DNA of 64,000 nucleotides, taken from JALHNI01 sp965229305. Its GTDB lineage: Bacteria > Acidobacteriota > Terriglobia > Bryobacterales > Bryobacteraceae. The stretch spans positions 1 through 64,000 of the forward strand of contig CBDDIZ010000035.1 in NCBI GenBank assembly GCA_965229305.1, in the 5' to 3' direction. The position numbers and the translations under genes were made by a program. The notes beneath the pieces are model-generated. The model made no database searches and was not told where the DNA came from. It was given only the letters and a program-made list of their open reading frames with translations. Position 1 is the first letter of the stretch. Every line of letters begins with the position of its first letter. Below are positions 8,810 through 16,864 of this stretch, piece after piece.

Positions 8810-10596
8810 TAGTAGGCGTAGCGCTCCGCGGAAAGAATGCGCTGGGCGATCCGCTGGCGCAGGGCGATCGAGTTCACCGGTTCGTACTTGGTGAGGCGGC
8901 GGAGGAAGGCCAGGCTCGTGCGCAGGTTGTCGCCTTCGGCGCAAGCCGCCAGGACCGTTTTGCCGGTGGCCTCGATCGCCTGCAGGCGATCCCGCAGGAA
9001 GACCTGGGCCATGGCGGTAGAGGTCTCGCCGCGGCCCATGGCGGCCAGTTTGCGGGCCCGCAAGCAGACGCTCTCCATGGCGAAGGCCGACATGGCGATG
9101 TCGGCGATGCCGGCCATCACTTCCTGCTCGTCTTCGATCCTGGTGAGGAAGCGCTGGTAGGCGGCGCCGAGCGCGAGCAGGGCGGCCTTCTTGGCATTGG
9201 CGACCATGGCCATTTCGGCGGCCCACTCGTCGGTGGATTGCTCGAAGGAGGGGCCGGCCATCAGTTCGGACATCAACTGCTGCACGGCCTTCACCAGCAG
9301 CAACTGGCCGCGCTGAGCGCGCTTCAAGAGCGTGCCGGTGCCGAGCAGGCGGTTGATTTCGTTGGTGCCCTCCCAGATGCGGTTGATGCGCGAATCGCGG
9401 TAGTGCTTTTCGACGGCATATTCGGCGGAGAAGCCGTTGCCGCCGTGGATCTGCACGCCTTCGTCGACGACGTAATCGAGGGCTTCGGAGGCGAAGACTT
9501 TCACGAAGCTGCATTCGGCGGCGAACTCTTCGATGGCTTTCAGATAGGTGGGCCAGGCGTTCTCCTGCCGGGGCGTCCAGCCTTCGAGGTGGGCTTCGAT
9601 GAGGCCGGCCATGCGGTAGCTGATGCTTTCGGTGGCGAAGGTGCGGATGGCCATCTCGGCGAGCTTCTGCTTCACCATGCCGAACTCGCCGATGGTTTTG
9701 CCGAAGGCCCGGCGGTCGTTGGCGTATTTCGCGCAGAGTCCGATGACGTACTTCGAAGCGCCGACGGCGAAGGGGCCGAGCTTGAGGCGGCCGAGGTTCA
9801 GGACATTGAAGGCGATGATGTGGCCGCGGCCGATTTCGCCGAGGACGTTTTCGACGGGGACAGGGACGTTGTCGAGAAAGATGGCGGTGGTGGAAGCGCC
9901 TTTGACACCCATCTTCTTCTCTTCCTGGCCCGGTTTGACGCCGGGATAGCTGCGCTCAACCAGGAAGGCGGTGAACTTGTCGCGGGCGCCATCGATTTTG
10001 GCGAAGACGGTGTAGATGTCGGCTTCGCCGCCGTTCGAGATCCACATCTTGGTGCCGTTCAGGATGTAGTGGGTGCCTTCGGCATTGAGGACGGCGGTGG
10101 TTTTGCCGGAGAGGGCGTCGGAGCCGGCTTCGGGTTCGGTGAGGGCGTAGGCGCCGATCAGTTCAGCTTTGGCGAGGCGGGTGAGGTACTTTTCGCGCTG
10201 GGCGGGCGTGCCGAACAGGAGCAGGGGCAGGGTGCCGATGCCGGCGTGAGCGCCATGCCAGTTGGCGTAGCTGCCGTCCTTGGCGAGGCCTTCGGCGACG
10301 ATCATCGACGAGACCATGTCCATTTCCATGCCGCCGTACTCTTCGGGCACGGTGACGGCGGTGAGGCCGAGCTCGGCGGACTTGCGGAGGATGCGGACGG
10401 CGACGCCGGGCTCATGCCGGAGGATGGCCTCGAGGTGCGGCTCGACTTCCTGGCGGAAAAAATCGTCGGTGGTGCGGGCGACGGCGAGGTGGTCTTCGGT
10501 GAAGTCCTCGGGCGAGTACAGATGGTCGGGGGTGGCAGCGTCGAGCAGGAAAGCGCCGCCCTTGGTTTTGGGGACGGCAACGGAGATGGCAGCCAT
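8809..10596 (-). CDS. Acyl-CoA dehydrogenase family protein
   Basis: A 595-residue FAD-dependent acyl-CoA dehydrogenase, longer than the usual 380-residue type because of a C-terminal helical extension, as in the VLCAD/ACAD9-like bacterial enzymes. Family signatures are YALTEPEAGSDA and MWISNGGEAD in the middle domain, then QIHGGNGFSAEYAVEKHYRDSR near residue 420. The EGTNEINR motif supplies the usual catalytic-Glu region. It acts in fatty acid beta-oxidation in the cytoplasm. The start ATG faces the rpmH promoter divergently, with 180 bases between the two genes. It is the first gene of a two-gene unit with the P-loop kinase. Confidence 0.92.
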   Translation of the reverse strand: MAAISVAVPKTKGGAFLLDAATPDHLYSPEDFTEDHLAVARTTDDFFRQEVEPHLEAILRHEPGVAVRILRKSAELGLTAVTVPEEYGGMEMDMVSSMIVAEGLAKDGSYANWHGAHAGIGTLPLLLFGTPAQREKYLTRLAKAELIGAYALTEPEAGSDALSGKTTAVLNAEGTHYILNGTKMWISNGGEADIYTVFAKIDGARDKFTAFLVERSYPGVKPGQEEKKMGVKGASTTAIFLDNVPVPVENVLGEIGRGHIIAFNVLNLGRLKLGPFAVGASKYVIGLCAKYANDRRAFGKTIGEFGMVKQKLAEMAIRTFATESISYRMAGLIEAHLEGWTPRQENAWPTYLKAIEEFAAECSFVKVFASEALDYVVDEGVQIHGGNGFSAEYAVEKHYRDSRINRIWEGTNEINRLLGTGTLLKRAQRGQLLLVKAVQQLMSELMAGPSFEQSTDEWAAEMAMVANAKKAALLALGAAYQRFLTRIEDEQEVMAGIADIAMSAFAMESVCLRARKLAAMGRGETSTAMAQVFLRDRLQAIEATGKTVLAACAEGDNLRTSLAFLRRLTKYEPVNSIALRQRIAQRILSAERYAY

Positions 10597-10645
10597 GAGG
10601 AGGGGTCCTTTCGTCGGGGAAGTCCACCTATGAAAATAGCGCGAT

Positions 10646-10675
10646 TTGACAGGCTACCCCAGCCCTCCCTATACT
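10646..10675 (+). promoter_or_regulatory. Sigma-70-type promoter of the rpmH-rnpA-yidC cluster
   Basis: TTGACA at 10646-10651 and TATACT at 10670-10675 are separated by 18 bases. This is close to the housekeeping consensus and about 100 bases upstream of the rpmH start. It is one of the two best promoter matches I found in the window and fits a strongly expressed ribosomal-protein operon. Confidence 0.8.
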
Positions 10676-10776
10676 TGGATTTTGGGGACAGCCTTGTCCT
10701 CATGGCCCTTTGCGGCCTGTCTGGCGTCCGGACCCCCGAAAAGGCAACCGAAAACCGGCGCGAAGGAAATTATCAA

Positions 10777-10953
10777 ATGCCCAAAAGAACGTTTCAGCCC
10801 AACAATCGCCGCCGGGCCAAGGTGCACGGATTCCGCAAACGTATGGAAACCAAGGACGGACGGAATGTCCTGGCTCGCCGCCGGGCTCGTGGCCGCTGGA
10901 AGTTGACCGTCAGCGACGAGCGCAATGTGCGGTGGGCGGGCCAAGTCCGCTAG
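10777..10953 (+). CDS. rpmH: 50S ribosomal protein L34
   Basis: The start MPKRTFQPNNRRRAKVHG and the following GFRKRMETKDGRNVLARRR are the complete L34 signature, a small basic protein of the large ribosomal subunit. The protein is 58 residues, about 10-14 longer than the usual 44-48, because of a tail after the RRARGR segment (WKLTVSDERNVRWAGQVR). The gene starts the standard rpmH-rnpA-yidD-yidC-jag order and is preceded by a near-consensus promoter. The stop is 10 bases before the rnpA start. Confidence 0.97.
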   Translation: MPKRTFQPNNRRRAKVHGFRKRMETKDGRNVLARRRARGRWKLTVSDERNVRWAGQVR

Positions 10954-10962
10954 GACCAAACC

Positions 10963-11346
10963 GTGGTCCCAGATTCATGGGGCTTCCCAAAATCATGCCG
11001 CCTACTGCGGTCGGCTCATTTCAAACAAGTCTACGAAAAGGGTTTCCGGCACCAGTCGACCTACTTCGCCGCTTTTTGTCTGGCGGAGGAGGCGACGGGG
11101 CCGCGGGTGGGGTTTACGACTCCGCGCGCTTTGGGAAAAGCTGTTTTTCGGAATCGACTGCGGCGACGGATTCGCGAACAGATTCGCCTGCAGCTTCGGA
11201 CTGTGCCACCGCAGTGGAGCATCGTCTTCAATCCCCGGCGGGCGGCCGACGCCGCCACGCCGCAGCAGCTACGGGACGAGATCGCTCGTCTGTTCGCCCG
11301 GTTAGCGCGTTTCTCCTCATCCTCCTCCGAGGCTACAAAGTCTTGA
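10963..11346 (+). CDS. rnpA: Ribonuclease P protein component
   Basis: A 127-residue basic protein with the RNase P protein signature: RSAHFKQVYEKGFRH, the RVGFTTPRALGKAV strand and the RNRLRRRIREQIR helix that contacts the RNase P RNA. It helps the RNA subunit cleave the 5' leader of pre-tRNAs. A GTG start at 10963 is the only start in the right place. Its 3' end overlaps the yidD reading frame. The C-terminus is Ser-rich (RFSSSSSEATKS), which simply reflects the overlap with yidD codons in another frame. Confidence 0.94.
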   Translation: MVPDSWGFPKSCRLLRSAHFKQVYEKGFRHQSTYFAAFCLAEEATGPRVGFTTPRALGKAVFRNRLRRRIREQIRLQLRTVPPQWSIVFNPRRAADAATPQQLRDEIARLFARLARFSSSSSEATKS

Positions 11347-11537
11347 TCAGCCCCTGGCTGCCCTCGGCTTGCCGCTTTCACCCCACCTGTTCCTGCTACA
11401 TGCGGGAAGCAATCGTCGCTCACGGGGCCGCGCACGGCGTCTGGCTGGGCGTGCGCCGCCTGCTGAAGTGTCACCCGTGGAACAAAGGCGGAGTCGATTA
11501 CGTCCCCCTCCACAGAACTGAGTTGCATGGCCGATAA
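11214..11537 (+). CDS. yidD: Membrane protein insertion efficiency factor YidD
   Basis: The conserved YidD core is present: LRGYKVLISPWLPSACRFHP, then TCSCYMREAI and RRLLKCHPWNKGGVDYVP. YidD is a small amphipathic inner-membrane-associated protein that assists YidC. The start is unclear. The homologous part begins near 11307, but no ATG, GTG or TTG occurs in this frame between 11217 and the core, and the nearest canonical start is GTG at 11214, well inside rnpA. A non-standard start (ATC at 11319) is the alternative. The stop overlaps the yidC start by 11 bases, so expression is probably coupled. Confidence 0.85.
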   Translation: MEHRLQSPAGGRRRHAAAATGRDRSSVRPVSAFLLILLRGYKVLISPWLPSACRFHPTCSCYMREAIVAHGAAHGVWLGVRRLLKCHPWNKGGVDYVPLHRTELHGR

Positions 11538-13236
11538 AAAACCAGAGTTTTCGATGGAGCGCAATCTGCTCCTGTTTTTCGTCATCGCGGGCGGCATTCT
11601 CTACTTTTCGTCGTCACTGTTTCCCCCGGCCCCGCCGACCAAGTCCGTGGCTCAGAAGCGCGAAGCGGCGAATCCGAAGCCAGCGCAGAACGCTCCGGCG
11701 ACGCCCGTGGCCGAGAATAAAGGCTCGGCCGGCGCTGCGCAACCCGCCAGCACCGTGGTGGGCGATAAAGAGCAGATCCTCGAAGTCGACACCGATCTCC
11801 ACAAGGTTCGTTTTTCGACGCGCGGCGGCGTGGTGCTTTCCTGGCAGTTGAAGAAGTACAAGGACACCAACGGTAAGCCGCTGGACCTGGTGCAGCCCAA
11901 CGGCGCGCCGGCCTATGGCTTTCCGATGAGCCTCGCCTTCACCGATAAGTTCCCCGGCGTGGACGCCAACAAGGTGATCTACGCGCATCGTTTCCCGTCG
12001 GAAGGCTTTCAGACGGTGGAGTTCGAGTATGCGGATGCGAACTTCCGGGCGAAGAAGAAGTTCGTCTTTCAGAAGTCCGACTATCGCGTGCAGGTGACCA
12101 CCGAAGCGTACGTGGCCGGGCAGCCAGTGGCGCACAATCTGGTGTGGCGCGGGGGCTTTGGCGATGCGACGGTGAATGCGCCGTCGGGCTATGTGCACTC
12201 GATTCACATGACGGGTCCGGATGCGACGGCGGGCGAAGGAATGCTGGGCAGTCTGCGCGATCCGCGTGGGCAGCTCATCGTGCGGGACAGCAAAGCGGGC
12301 GCCAACGGCAAGGTGGTGGAGCGTGGGCAGTTTGCGTTTGCAGGCATCGAAGACTCTTACTTCGCGTCCGTGTTTTTCCCGAAGCGCATGGGGCAGGTGG
12401 TGGAACTGCGCACTTACTCGGATCCGGTGAAGCAGCTCGATGGCAACACGGAGCCGCATGCGGGCGTGTCGGTGGGCGGCAACGGACAGAACGACTTTAC
12501 GTTGTTCGTGGGACCGAAAGACGTGGACATTCTGCGGGCGACCGATCCGCAACTGGAGCGGATCATCGACTGGGGCTCGTGGCTGGGCTGGCTGGCGAAG
12601 CCGTTGTTCTCGGGTCTGGTGATGGTCCACAACTGGGTGAAGGGCATTGCGCCGAATAACTCTTACGGCTGGGCGATCGTGATCGTGACGATCATGATCA
12701 ACATGGCGTTGCTGCCGCTGAAGATCACGAGCTTGAAGTCGGCGAAGAAGATGCAGTCGATTCAGCCGGAGTTCCAGAAGATCAACAAGAAGTACGAAGG
12801 GCTGAGCATCAACGACCCGCGGGCGGCGCAGAAGAACGAAGAGATCATGGCGCTGTACAAGAAACACGGGGTGAATCCGGCGGGCGGCTGTTTGCCGCTG
12901 CTGATTCAGATGCCGTTTCTGTTCGCGTTTTTGACGGTGCTCAATGTCGCGATTCAGATGCGCGGTGCGCAGTTTTTGTGGGTGACGGACTTATCGCGGC
13001 CGGAGACGTTGCCCGTGCGTTTGCTGCCGTTGCTGATGGTGGGCACGCAGTTTCTGCTGCAGAAAATGACGCCGGCGAGTCCCGGCATGGATCCTGCGCA
13101 GGCGCGCATGATGATGTTCATGCCGTTGATGTTCCTGTTCTTCTTCTACAGCGCCTCAAGCGGCTTGGTACTATATTGGCTTGTTGGCAACTTAATTGCG
13201 ATAGCGCAGCAATGGTTCTTTAATCGCTTCCTCTAG
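11527..13236 (+). CDS. yidC: Membrane protein insertase YidC
   Basis: A 569-residue YidC/Oxa1 insertase. It has an N-terminal membrane anchor (residues 11-30, LLLFFVIAGGILYFSSSLF), a periplasmic beta-supersandwich domain of about 280 residues, and the five-helix insertase core from residue 345. The core includes NNSYGWAIVIVTIMIN, the cytoplasmic coiled hairpin (MQSIQPEFQKINKKY), GVNPAGGCLPLLIQMPF and the last helix SGLVLYWLVGN. It inserts and folds inner-membrane proteins with or without SecYEG. It overlaps yidD upstream and is 7 bases from jag downstream. Confidence 0.97.
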   Translation: MADKKPEFSMERNLLLFFVIAGGILYFSSSLFPPAPPTKSVAQKREAANPKPAQNAPATPVAENKGSAGAAQPASTVVGDKEQILEVDTDLHKVRFSTRGGVVLSWQLKKYKDTNGKPLDLVQPNGAPAYGFPMSLAFTDKFPGVDANKVIYAHRFPSEGFQTVEFEYADANFRAKKKFVFQKSDYRVQVTTEAYVAGQPVAHNLVWRGGFGDATVNAPSGYVHSIHMTGPDATAGEGMLGSLRDPRGQLIVRDSKAGANGKVVERGQFAFAGIEDSYFASVFFPKRMGQVVELRTYSDPVKQLDGNTEPHAGVSVGGNGQNDFTLFVGPKDVDILRATDPQLERIIDWGSWLGWLAKPLFSGLVMVHNWVKGIAPNNSYGWAIVIVTIMINMALLPLKITSLKSAKKMQSIQPEFQKINKKYEGLSINDPRAAQKNEEIMALYKKHGVNPAGGCLPLLIQMPFLFAFLTVLNVAIQMRGAQFLWVTDLSRPETLPVRLLPLLMVGTQFLLQKMTPASPGMDPAQARMMMFMPLMFLFFFYSASSGLVLYWLVGNLIAIAQQWFFNRFL

Positions 13237-13243
13237 AGGTCCA

Positions 13244-13996
13244 ATGTCCGAGAAAAAATACGCGAACGACACGGCACGGGAACAGATCCTGGCGTTTCTA
13301 GACCAGACCGTCGATAACATGGGCCTCGATCTCGATGCCGACTTCGCCGATCCTGATCTGAGCATTCAGTACTTCGAGAGTCCCGAGCTGGTGGTGGACT
13401 TTATCGGCGACGACGCCGAGATGTTGCTCGAGAACAAAGCCGAGTTACTGCTCGCGCTGGAGCATCTGACGATGGAAATGCTTCGGGTGCCGCCCGAAGA
13501 CCATTCCCTGATCTGTTTCGACACGAACGACTATCGCCGTCTGCGCATTGAAGAACTGCGGATGAGCGCCGCCTCCGCCGCCGAGCGGGTGAAGAAGAGC
13601 GGACAGCCGTTTTTGTTTTCGCCGATGAATAGCCGCGAGCGCCGCATTCTGCACTTGGCGCTGCGCGATGAAGCGGATTTGCGCAGTGAAAGCGTCGGCA
13701 CCGGTTCGATGCGTCAGGTGGTGGTGCTGCCGAAAGACGCGCCGTTGCCGCCGGCTCCGCCGGCGCCGGCTTACCGTCCGCCGCCGATTCGGGGCTTTGC
13801 CGCGACGGCGACGCCGGGTTGGAAGCCGGAGCCTCCGTCGGATGACCGGGGCGACCGCGGCCGTGGTGGCCGAGGCGGGCGCGATGGCGATCGCCGGGGC
13901 GGCGGTGGCGGTGGTTTCCGTGGCGGCCGCGGGGGCGGCGGCGGAGATCGTGGTGGACGGGGCGGCGGCGGTGGCCGCGGCGGTCCGCGCCGCTAG
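13244..13996 (+). CDS. jag: Jag/KhpB-type R3H RNA-binding protein with RGG tail
   Basis: A 250-residue protein at the jag (khpB) position. The N-terminal two thirds match the KH-R3H architecture: a divergent KH region (DAEMLLENKAELLLALEHL), then an R3H domain with SPMNSRERRILHLAL and the VGTGSMRQVVVLP end. It is expected to bind RNA in the cytoplasm. The C-terminal region is a proline-rich linker (about residues 165-200) and then about 50 residues of RGG/GGR repeats ending GGPRR, which is not part of standard Jag proteins. The stop overlaps the stop of rlmN on the other strand. Confidence 0.88.
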   Translation: MSEKKYANDTAREQILAFLDQTVDNMGLDLDADFADPDLSIQYFESPELVVDFIGDDAEMLLENKAELLLALEHLTMEMLRVPPEDHSLICFDTNDYRRLRIEELRMSAASAAERVKKSGQPFLFSPMNSRERRILHLALRDEADLRSESVGTGSMRQVVVLPKDAPLPPAPPAPAYRPPPIRGFAATATPGWKPEPPSDDRGDRGRGGRGGRDGDRRGGGGGGFRGGRGGGGGDRGGRGGGGGRGGPRR

Positions 13997-15036
13997 GCGC
14001 CGACGGTCACTAGCTCTTCACTCGACATTCGTTTTAATTGTCCGCAAGCCGCATAGATGTCTCTGCCCCGCGGCTTGCGCAGGAAACAAGGCACCTTCGC
14101 GCGCACGATGCTTTGAAACGATGCCACCCGCTCCGGCGTGGGGGTGCCGTACGGAATTCCGGGTCCCGGATTCAGCGCGATCAAATTCACCTTACAGTTC
14201 AGCTTGCCGATTAACTGCAGGACGCGCCGCGCGTCTTCGTCGGTGTCGTTCACGCCTTTGAGCAGCACGTACTCGAAGGTGAGGTGTTCGTCCTTTTTGA
14301 GCGGGAAACGGCGGCAGGCTTCCATCAGGTCGGCGAGATGATATTTGCGGGTGATCGGCATCAGTTGCCGGCGCTGGTCCTCGTAGCTCGCGTTGAGCGA
14401 GATGGCCAGGCGCGGACGGACGTCGGCCTTGCCGAGCTCTTCCATCTTGGGGATGATGCCGGAGGTGGAAAGCGTGATGCGCTTGGGGGCGATGCCGATG
14501 ACGCCGGTGAGCAGTCGCGTGGCCTTGAGGACGTTGGGCAGGTTCAGGAGCGGCTCGCCCATGCCCATCAGCACCAGGTTCAAGCGGCGGTTGGTGGGCT
14601 CGAGGTTGTTGTGCGCCATCACCAGCAGCACCTGTCCGACGATTTCGCCGGCGGTGAGGCTGCGTTCGAGGCCCATGAGGGCGGTGAGGCAGAACTTGCA
14701 ATCGACGGGGCAGCCGACCTGGGAGGAGATGCAGATGGTGTCGCGGTCTTCTTCCGGCATGAAGACGGTTTCGACGGTGCGGCCGTCGTCCATGTTGAGG
14801 AGGTAGCGGCGGGTGCCGTCGACGGAGTCGAAACGTTGGTTGACGGTGGGGAGGCCGAGAGGCAGGTCGTTTTTGAGACGCTCGCGAAGAGCGGCCGGGA
14901 GTGACGTAATGCGGTCGTAGTCGAGAATCCGATTCTCGTAGACGGCGGAGAATAACTGCCGTGCCCGATAGGCCGGTTCGGGCTGCAAGGCCGTTTCGAG
15001 TTCGGCCAACTCCATCCCGATGACTGTGGGCTTCAT
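13993..15036 (-). CDS. rlmN: 23S rRNA (adenine-2503-C2)-methyltransferase RlmN
   Basis: A 347-residue radical-SAM methyltransferase. The [4Fe-4S]-binding motif is CPVDCKFC, preceded by the ICISSQVG segment. The GEP-like motif is MGMGEPLLN, followed by ITLSTSGIIPKM and RLAISLNA. The C-terminal CFLRKPRGRDIYAACGQL supplies the methyl-carrying cysteine. It modifies A2503 of 23S rRNA and, in other bacteria, A37 of some tRNAs. Its start overlaps the stop of the upstream membrane-protein gene by 4 bases, giving the order tpiA, membrane protein, rlmN on the minus strand. Confidence 0.96.
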   Translation of the reverse strand: MKPTVIGMELAELETALQPEPAYRARQLFSAVYENRILDYDRITSLPAALRERLKNDLPLGLPTVNQRFDSVDGTRRYLLNMDDGRTVETVFMPEEDRDTICISSQVGCPVDCKFCLTALMGLERSLTAGEIVGQVLLVMAHNNLEPTNRRLNLVLMGMGEPLLNLPNVLKATRLLTGVIGIAPKRITLSTSGIIPKMEELGKADVRPRLAISLNASYEDQRRQLMPITRKYHLADLMEACRRFPLKKDEHLTFEYVLLKGVNDTDEDARRVLQLIGKLNCKVNLIALNPGPGIPYGTPTPERVASFQSIVRAKVPCFLRKPRGRDIYAACGQLKRMSSEELVTVGA

Positions 15037-15692
15037 ACCTTAGTGTCGCGCAGGGATCGCCAAACCAACAAGTGACCCATGAGGGCCGAGGTCACCAAGA
15101 GGGCGGGCAGCCAGATAAACGGGGCTTCGGCGACGAAGAGGTTAGGCGGGCTAAAGGCGCGGAAGGGCGTGGGCATCGAGAGGATGGCGACGGTGACGAC
15201 GTTCAACAGCAGGGCGGCGCCGATGGCGTTCCAAAGGGTGATCAGGAGACGGCTGGCGACGCCGCGGGCGGCGAGCCAAGCGACAGGCAGGGCGGCCAGG
15301 CCGGTGAGGACGTCGAAGTTGCGGCCTTCCCAGGTCATCTGGACGGGAACGAGGCCTTCGCGATGGCCCCACCAGAGGAAGATTTCGACCAGGATGCGAA
15401 AGCTCTGGAAGCCGATCAGGAGCGGGAGGCCGGCCTTCTGCAGCGTGGTGCGTCCCCAGCCGGTGAAGGCGAGGGCAAAGGTGAGGATGAGGCCGGCGGC
15501 GAGGACGACGGCAATGCGGGGCGGGAAGGTGCCGAAGCGGAACCAGCCTTCGGCGGCGGCGCCGCCGGTGAGGGCGAGCCAGGCGAGCAGGCGGACGCCG
15601 GTGCGTCCGCCACCCAGCCAAGTCCAGAAGAGGGCCAGCCCGAACACCTGCGCCACGAAGAAGACGAGGAGTCCGGAACTGGCGTGAGGCAT
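15033..15692 (-). CDS. Integral membrane protein of unknown function
   Basis: A 219-residue hydrophobic protein with about six or seven predicted membrane segments, for example LLVFFVAQVFGLALFWTW, IAVVLAAGLILTFALAF, LLITLWNAIGAALLLNVV and IWLPALLVTSALMGHLLV. No family signature was recognised. The loop between the middle helices contains FRILVEIFLWWGHREGLVP and MTWEGRNFDVLTG. It starts at the ATG that shares a base with the tpiA stop (TAATG) and ends 4 bases inside rlmN, so the three genes are cotranscribed. Its role is unknown; a longer upstream reading frame is antisense noise. Confidence 0.75.
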   Translation of the reverse strand: MPHASSGLLVFFVAQVFGLALFWTWLGGGRTGVRLLAWLALTGGAAAEGWFRFGTFPPRIAVVLAAGLILTFALAFTGWGRTTLQKAGLPLLIGFQSFRILVEIFLWWGHREGLVPVQMTWEGRNFDVLTGLAALPVAWLAARGVASRLLITLWNAIGAALLLNVVTVAILSMPTPFRAFSPPNLFVAEAPFIWLPALLVTSALMGHLLVWRSLRDTKV

Positions 15693-16441
15693 TAGAAGTT
15701 CACGATGGCGGCGAAGGAGTTCGCCTCGAGGCTGGCACCACCGACGAGGCCGCCGTCGATCTCGGGCTGAGCCATGAGGCCTTGGATGTTGTCGGGCTTC
15801 ACGCTGCCGCCGTAGAGGATGCGCATGGCCTGAGCGGCGTCGCGGCCGTAGCGGCCTTCGCAATAGCCGCGGATGGCGCGATGGGCGTCGGCGGCGATTT
15901 CGGGGGTGGCGACTTTGCCGGTGCCGATGGCCCAGACGGGCTCATAGGCGATGACGATCTTGCTGAACTGGTCCGGTGTGAGGCCGGCGATGCCGCCATC
16001 GAACTGAGTCTTGAGGACGTCGTTGGTGCGGCCGGATTCGCGTTCGGCGAGCAGTTCGCCGACGCAGACGATGGGGGTGAGGCCGGCTTCGAGCGCCGCG
16101 ACGGTGCGCTTGAGGACGGTTTCTTCGGTCTCACCAAAATACTGGCGGCGTTCGCTGTGGCCGATGATGACGTACTGGCAGCCCGCGGCTTTCAACATGG
16201 GGCCGGAGATTTCGCCGGTGAAGGCGCCTTCCTTGGCCCAGTAAAGGTTCTGGCCGCCGATGGCGACGTTCGAGCCGGTGGTGGCGGCCACGGCGGCGGC
16301 GAGGTCGATAAAGGGGGCGCAGATGACGACTTCGGCGTGCTGGGCGGTGGCGACCAGCGGGAGGAACTTTTCAAAGAAGGCGGTGGTGTCGGCCGGCGTC
16401 TTGAACATCTTCCAGTTGCCAGCCATGATCGGTTTACGCAT
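15692..16441 (-). CDS. tpiA: Triose-phosphate isomerase
   Basis: A 249-residue TIM-barrel enzyme interconverting dihydroxyacetone phosphate and glyceraldehyde 3-phosphate in glycolysis. Diagnostic motifs are AGNWKMFKT with the catalytic Lys, IIGHSERRQYFGE with the catalytic His, and the AYEPVWAIGTGKVATPE stretch with the catalytic Glu and loop 6. The phosphate-binding YGGSVKPDN and GGLVGGASL follow. Full length, unbroken. It is the first gene of the tpiA-membrane protein-rlmN unit. A short inverted repeat lies directly upstream of the start codon (16448-16461). Confidence 0.97.
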   Translation of the reverse strand: MRKPIMAGNWKMFKTPADTTAFFEKFLPLVATAQHAEVVICAPFIDLAAAVAATTGSNVAIGGQNLYWAKEGAFTGEISGPMLKAAGCQYVIIGHSERRQYFGETEETVLKRTVAALEAGLTPIVCVGELLAERESGRTNDVLKTQFDGGIAGLTPDQFSKIVIAYEPVWAIGTGKVATPEIAADAHRAIRGYCEGRYGRDAAQAMRILYGGSVKPDNIQGLMAQPEIDGGLVGGASLEANSFAAIVNF

Positions 16442-16447
16442 AAAAAC

Positions 16448-16461
16448 CCTAGTGTACTAGG
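16448..16461. promoter_or_regulatory. Inverted repeat just upstream of tpiA (possible operator)
   Basis: CCTAGT-GT-ACTAGG, a 6-bp inverted repeat with a 2-base centre, lies 6 bases upstream of the tpiA ATG and between two divergent genes. On the minus strand it includes TACACT, a possible -10 element that would give a nearly leaderless tpiA mRNA. No good -35 element accompanies it. Confidence 0.35.
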
Positions 16462-16603
16462 TTGGGCGCGGGCGGTTCACGGCAATTTTCGCGAAGGTCG
16501 GCGTTGGAGTTTCAGAGAGTTAGCGAGAAATGGCGACCGAAGGCTTGGGACGGGGAGGGATACTCATCGTCGGGGGCATCTGGCTCGCCGGAGGACGGAA
16601 ACG

Positions 16604-16861
16604 ATGGAAAAACAGATTCGCGAAACAATGAAGTCGCTCGATGGGTTGATTGACGGCTTGCGCCAGACGATGGAGGCGGAGCCGCCGAAGCCGTCGGTGG
16701 GCGATTATCTGCGGCTGGTGCAGTTCCGGCTGGAACTGAGCAAGGAATACGAGAAGCACGATTTACGGCCGATTTCGGTGCGGTGGGTGGACGATGAGTC
16801 GTTGCCGGAGCCGGATCCGGACCCGAATGTGCCGTGGCCGGGAGACGGGTCGCTGAAGTAA
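16604..16861 (+). CDS. Small acidic hypothetical protein
   Basis: An 85-residue protein with no recognised domain. It starts at ATG 16604, preceded by GGAGG at a normal distance (GGAGGACGGAAACG then ATG). The first half is helical (IRETMKSLDGLIDGLRQ); the tail is acidic and proline-rich (DDESLPEPDPDPNVPWPGDG). It has no signal peptide or membrane segment. It is divergent from tpiA and convergent with the poly-serine lipoprotein gene, whose stop lies 4 bases after its own. Its good ribosome binding site and clean coding pattern favour a real gene. Confidence 0.65.
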   Translation: MEKQIRETMKSLDGLIDGLRQTMEAEPPKPSVGDYLRLVQFRLELSKEYEKHDLRPISVRWVDDESLPEPDPDPNVPWPGDGSLK

Positions 16862-16864
16862 TCG

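Noticed and set aside
9238..10953. 571-residue open frame antisense to the acyl-CoA dehydrogenase
   Set aside because: The opposite strand holds a complete conserved enzyme. The product is a low-complexity Gly/Asp/Ala mirror typical of antisense frames in GC-rich DNA, except that its tail runs into the real rpmH frame.
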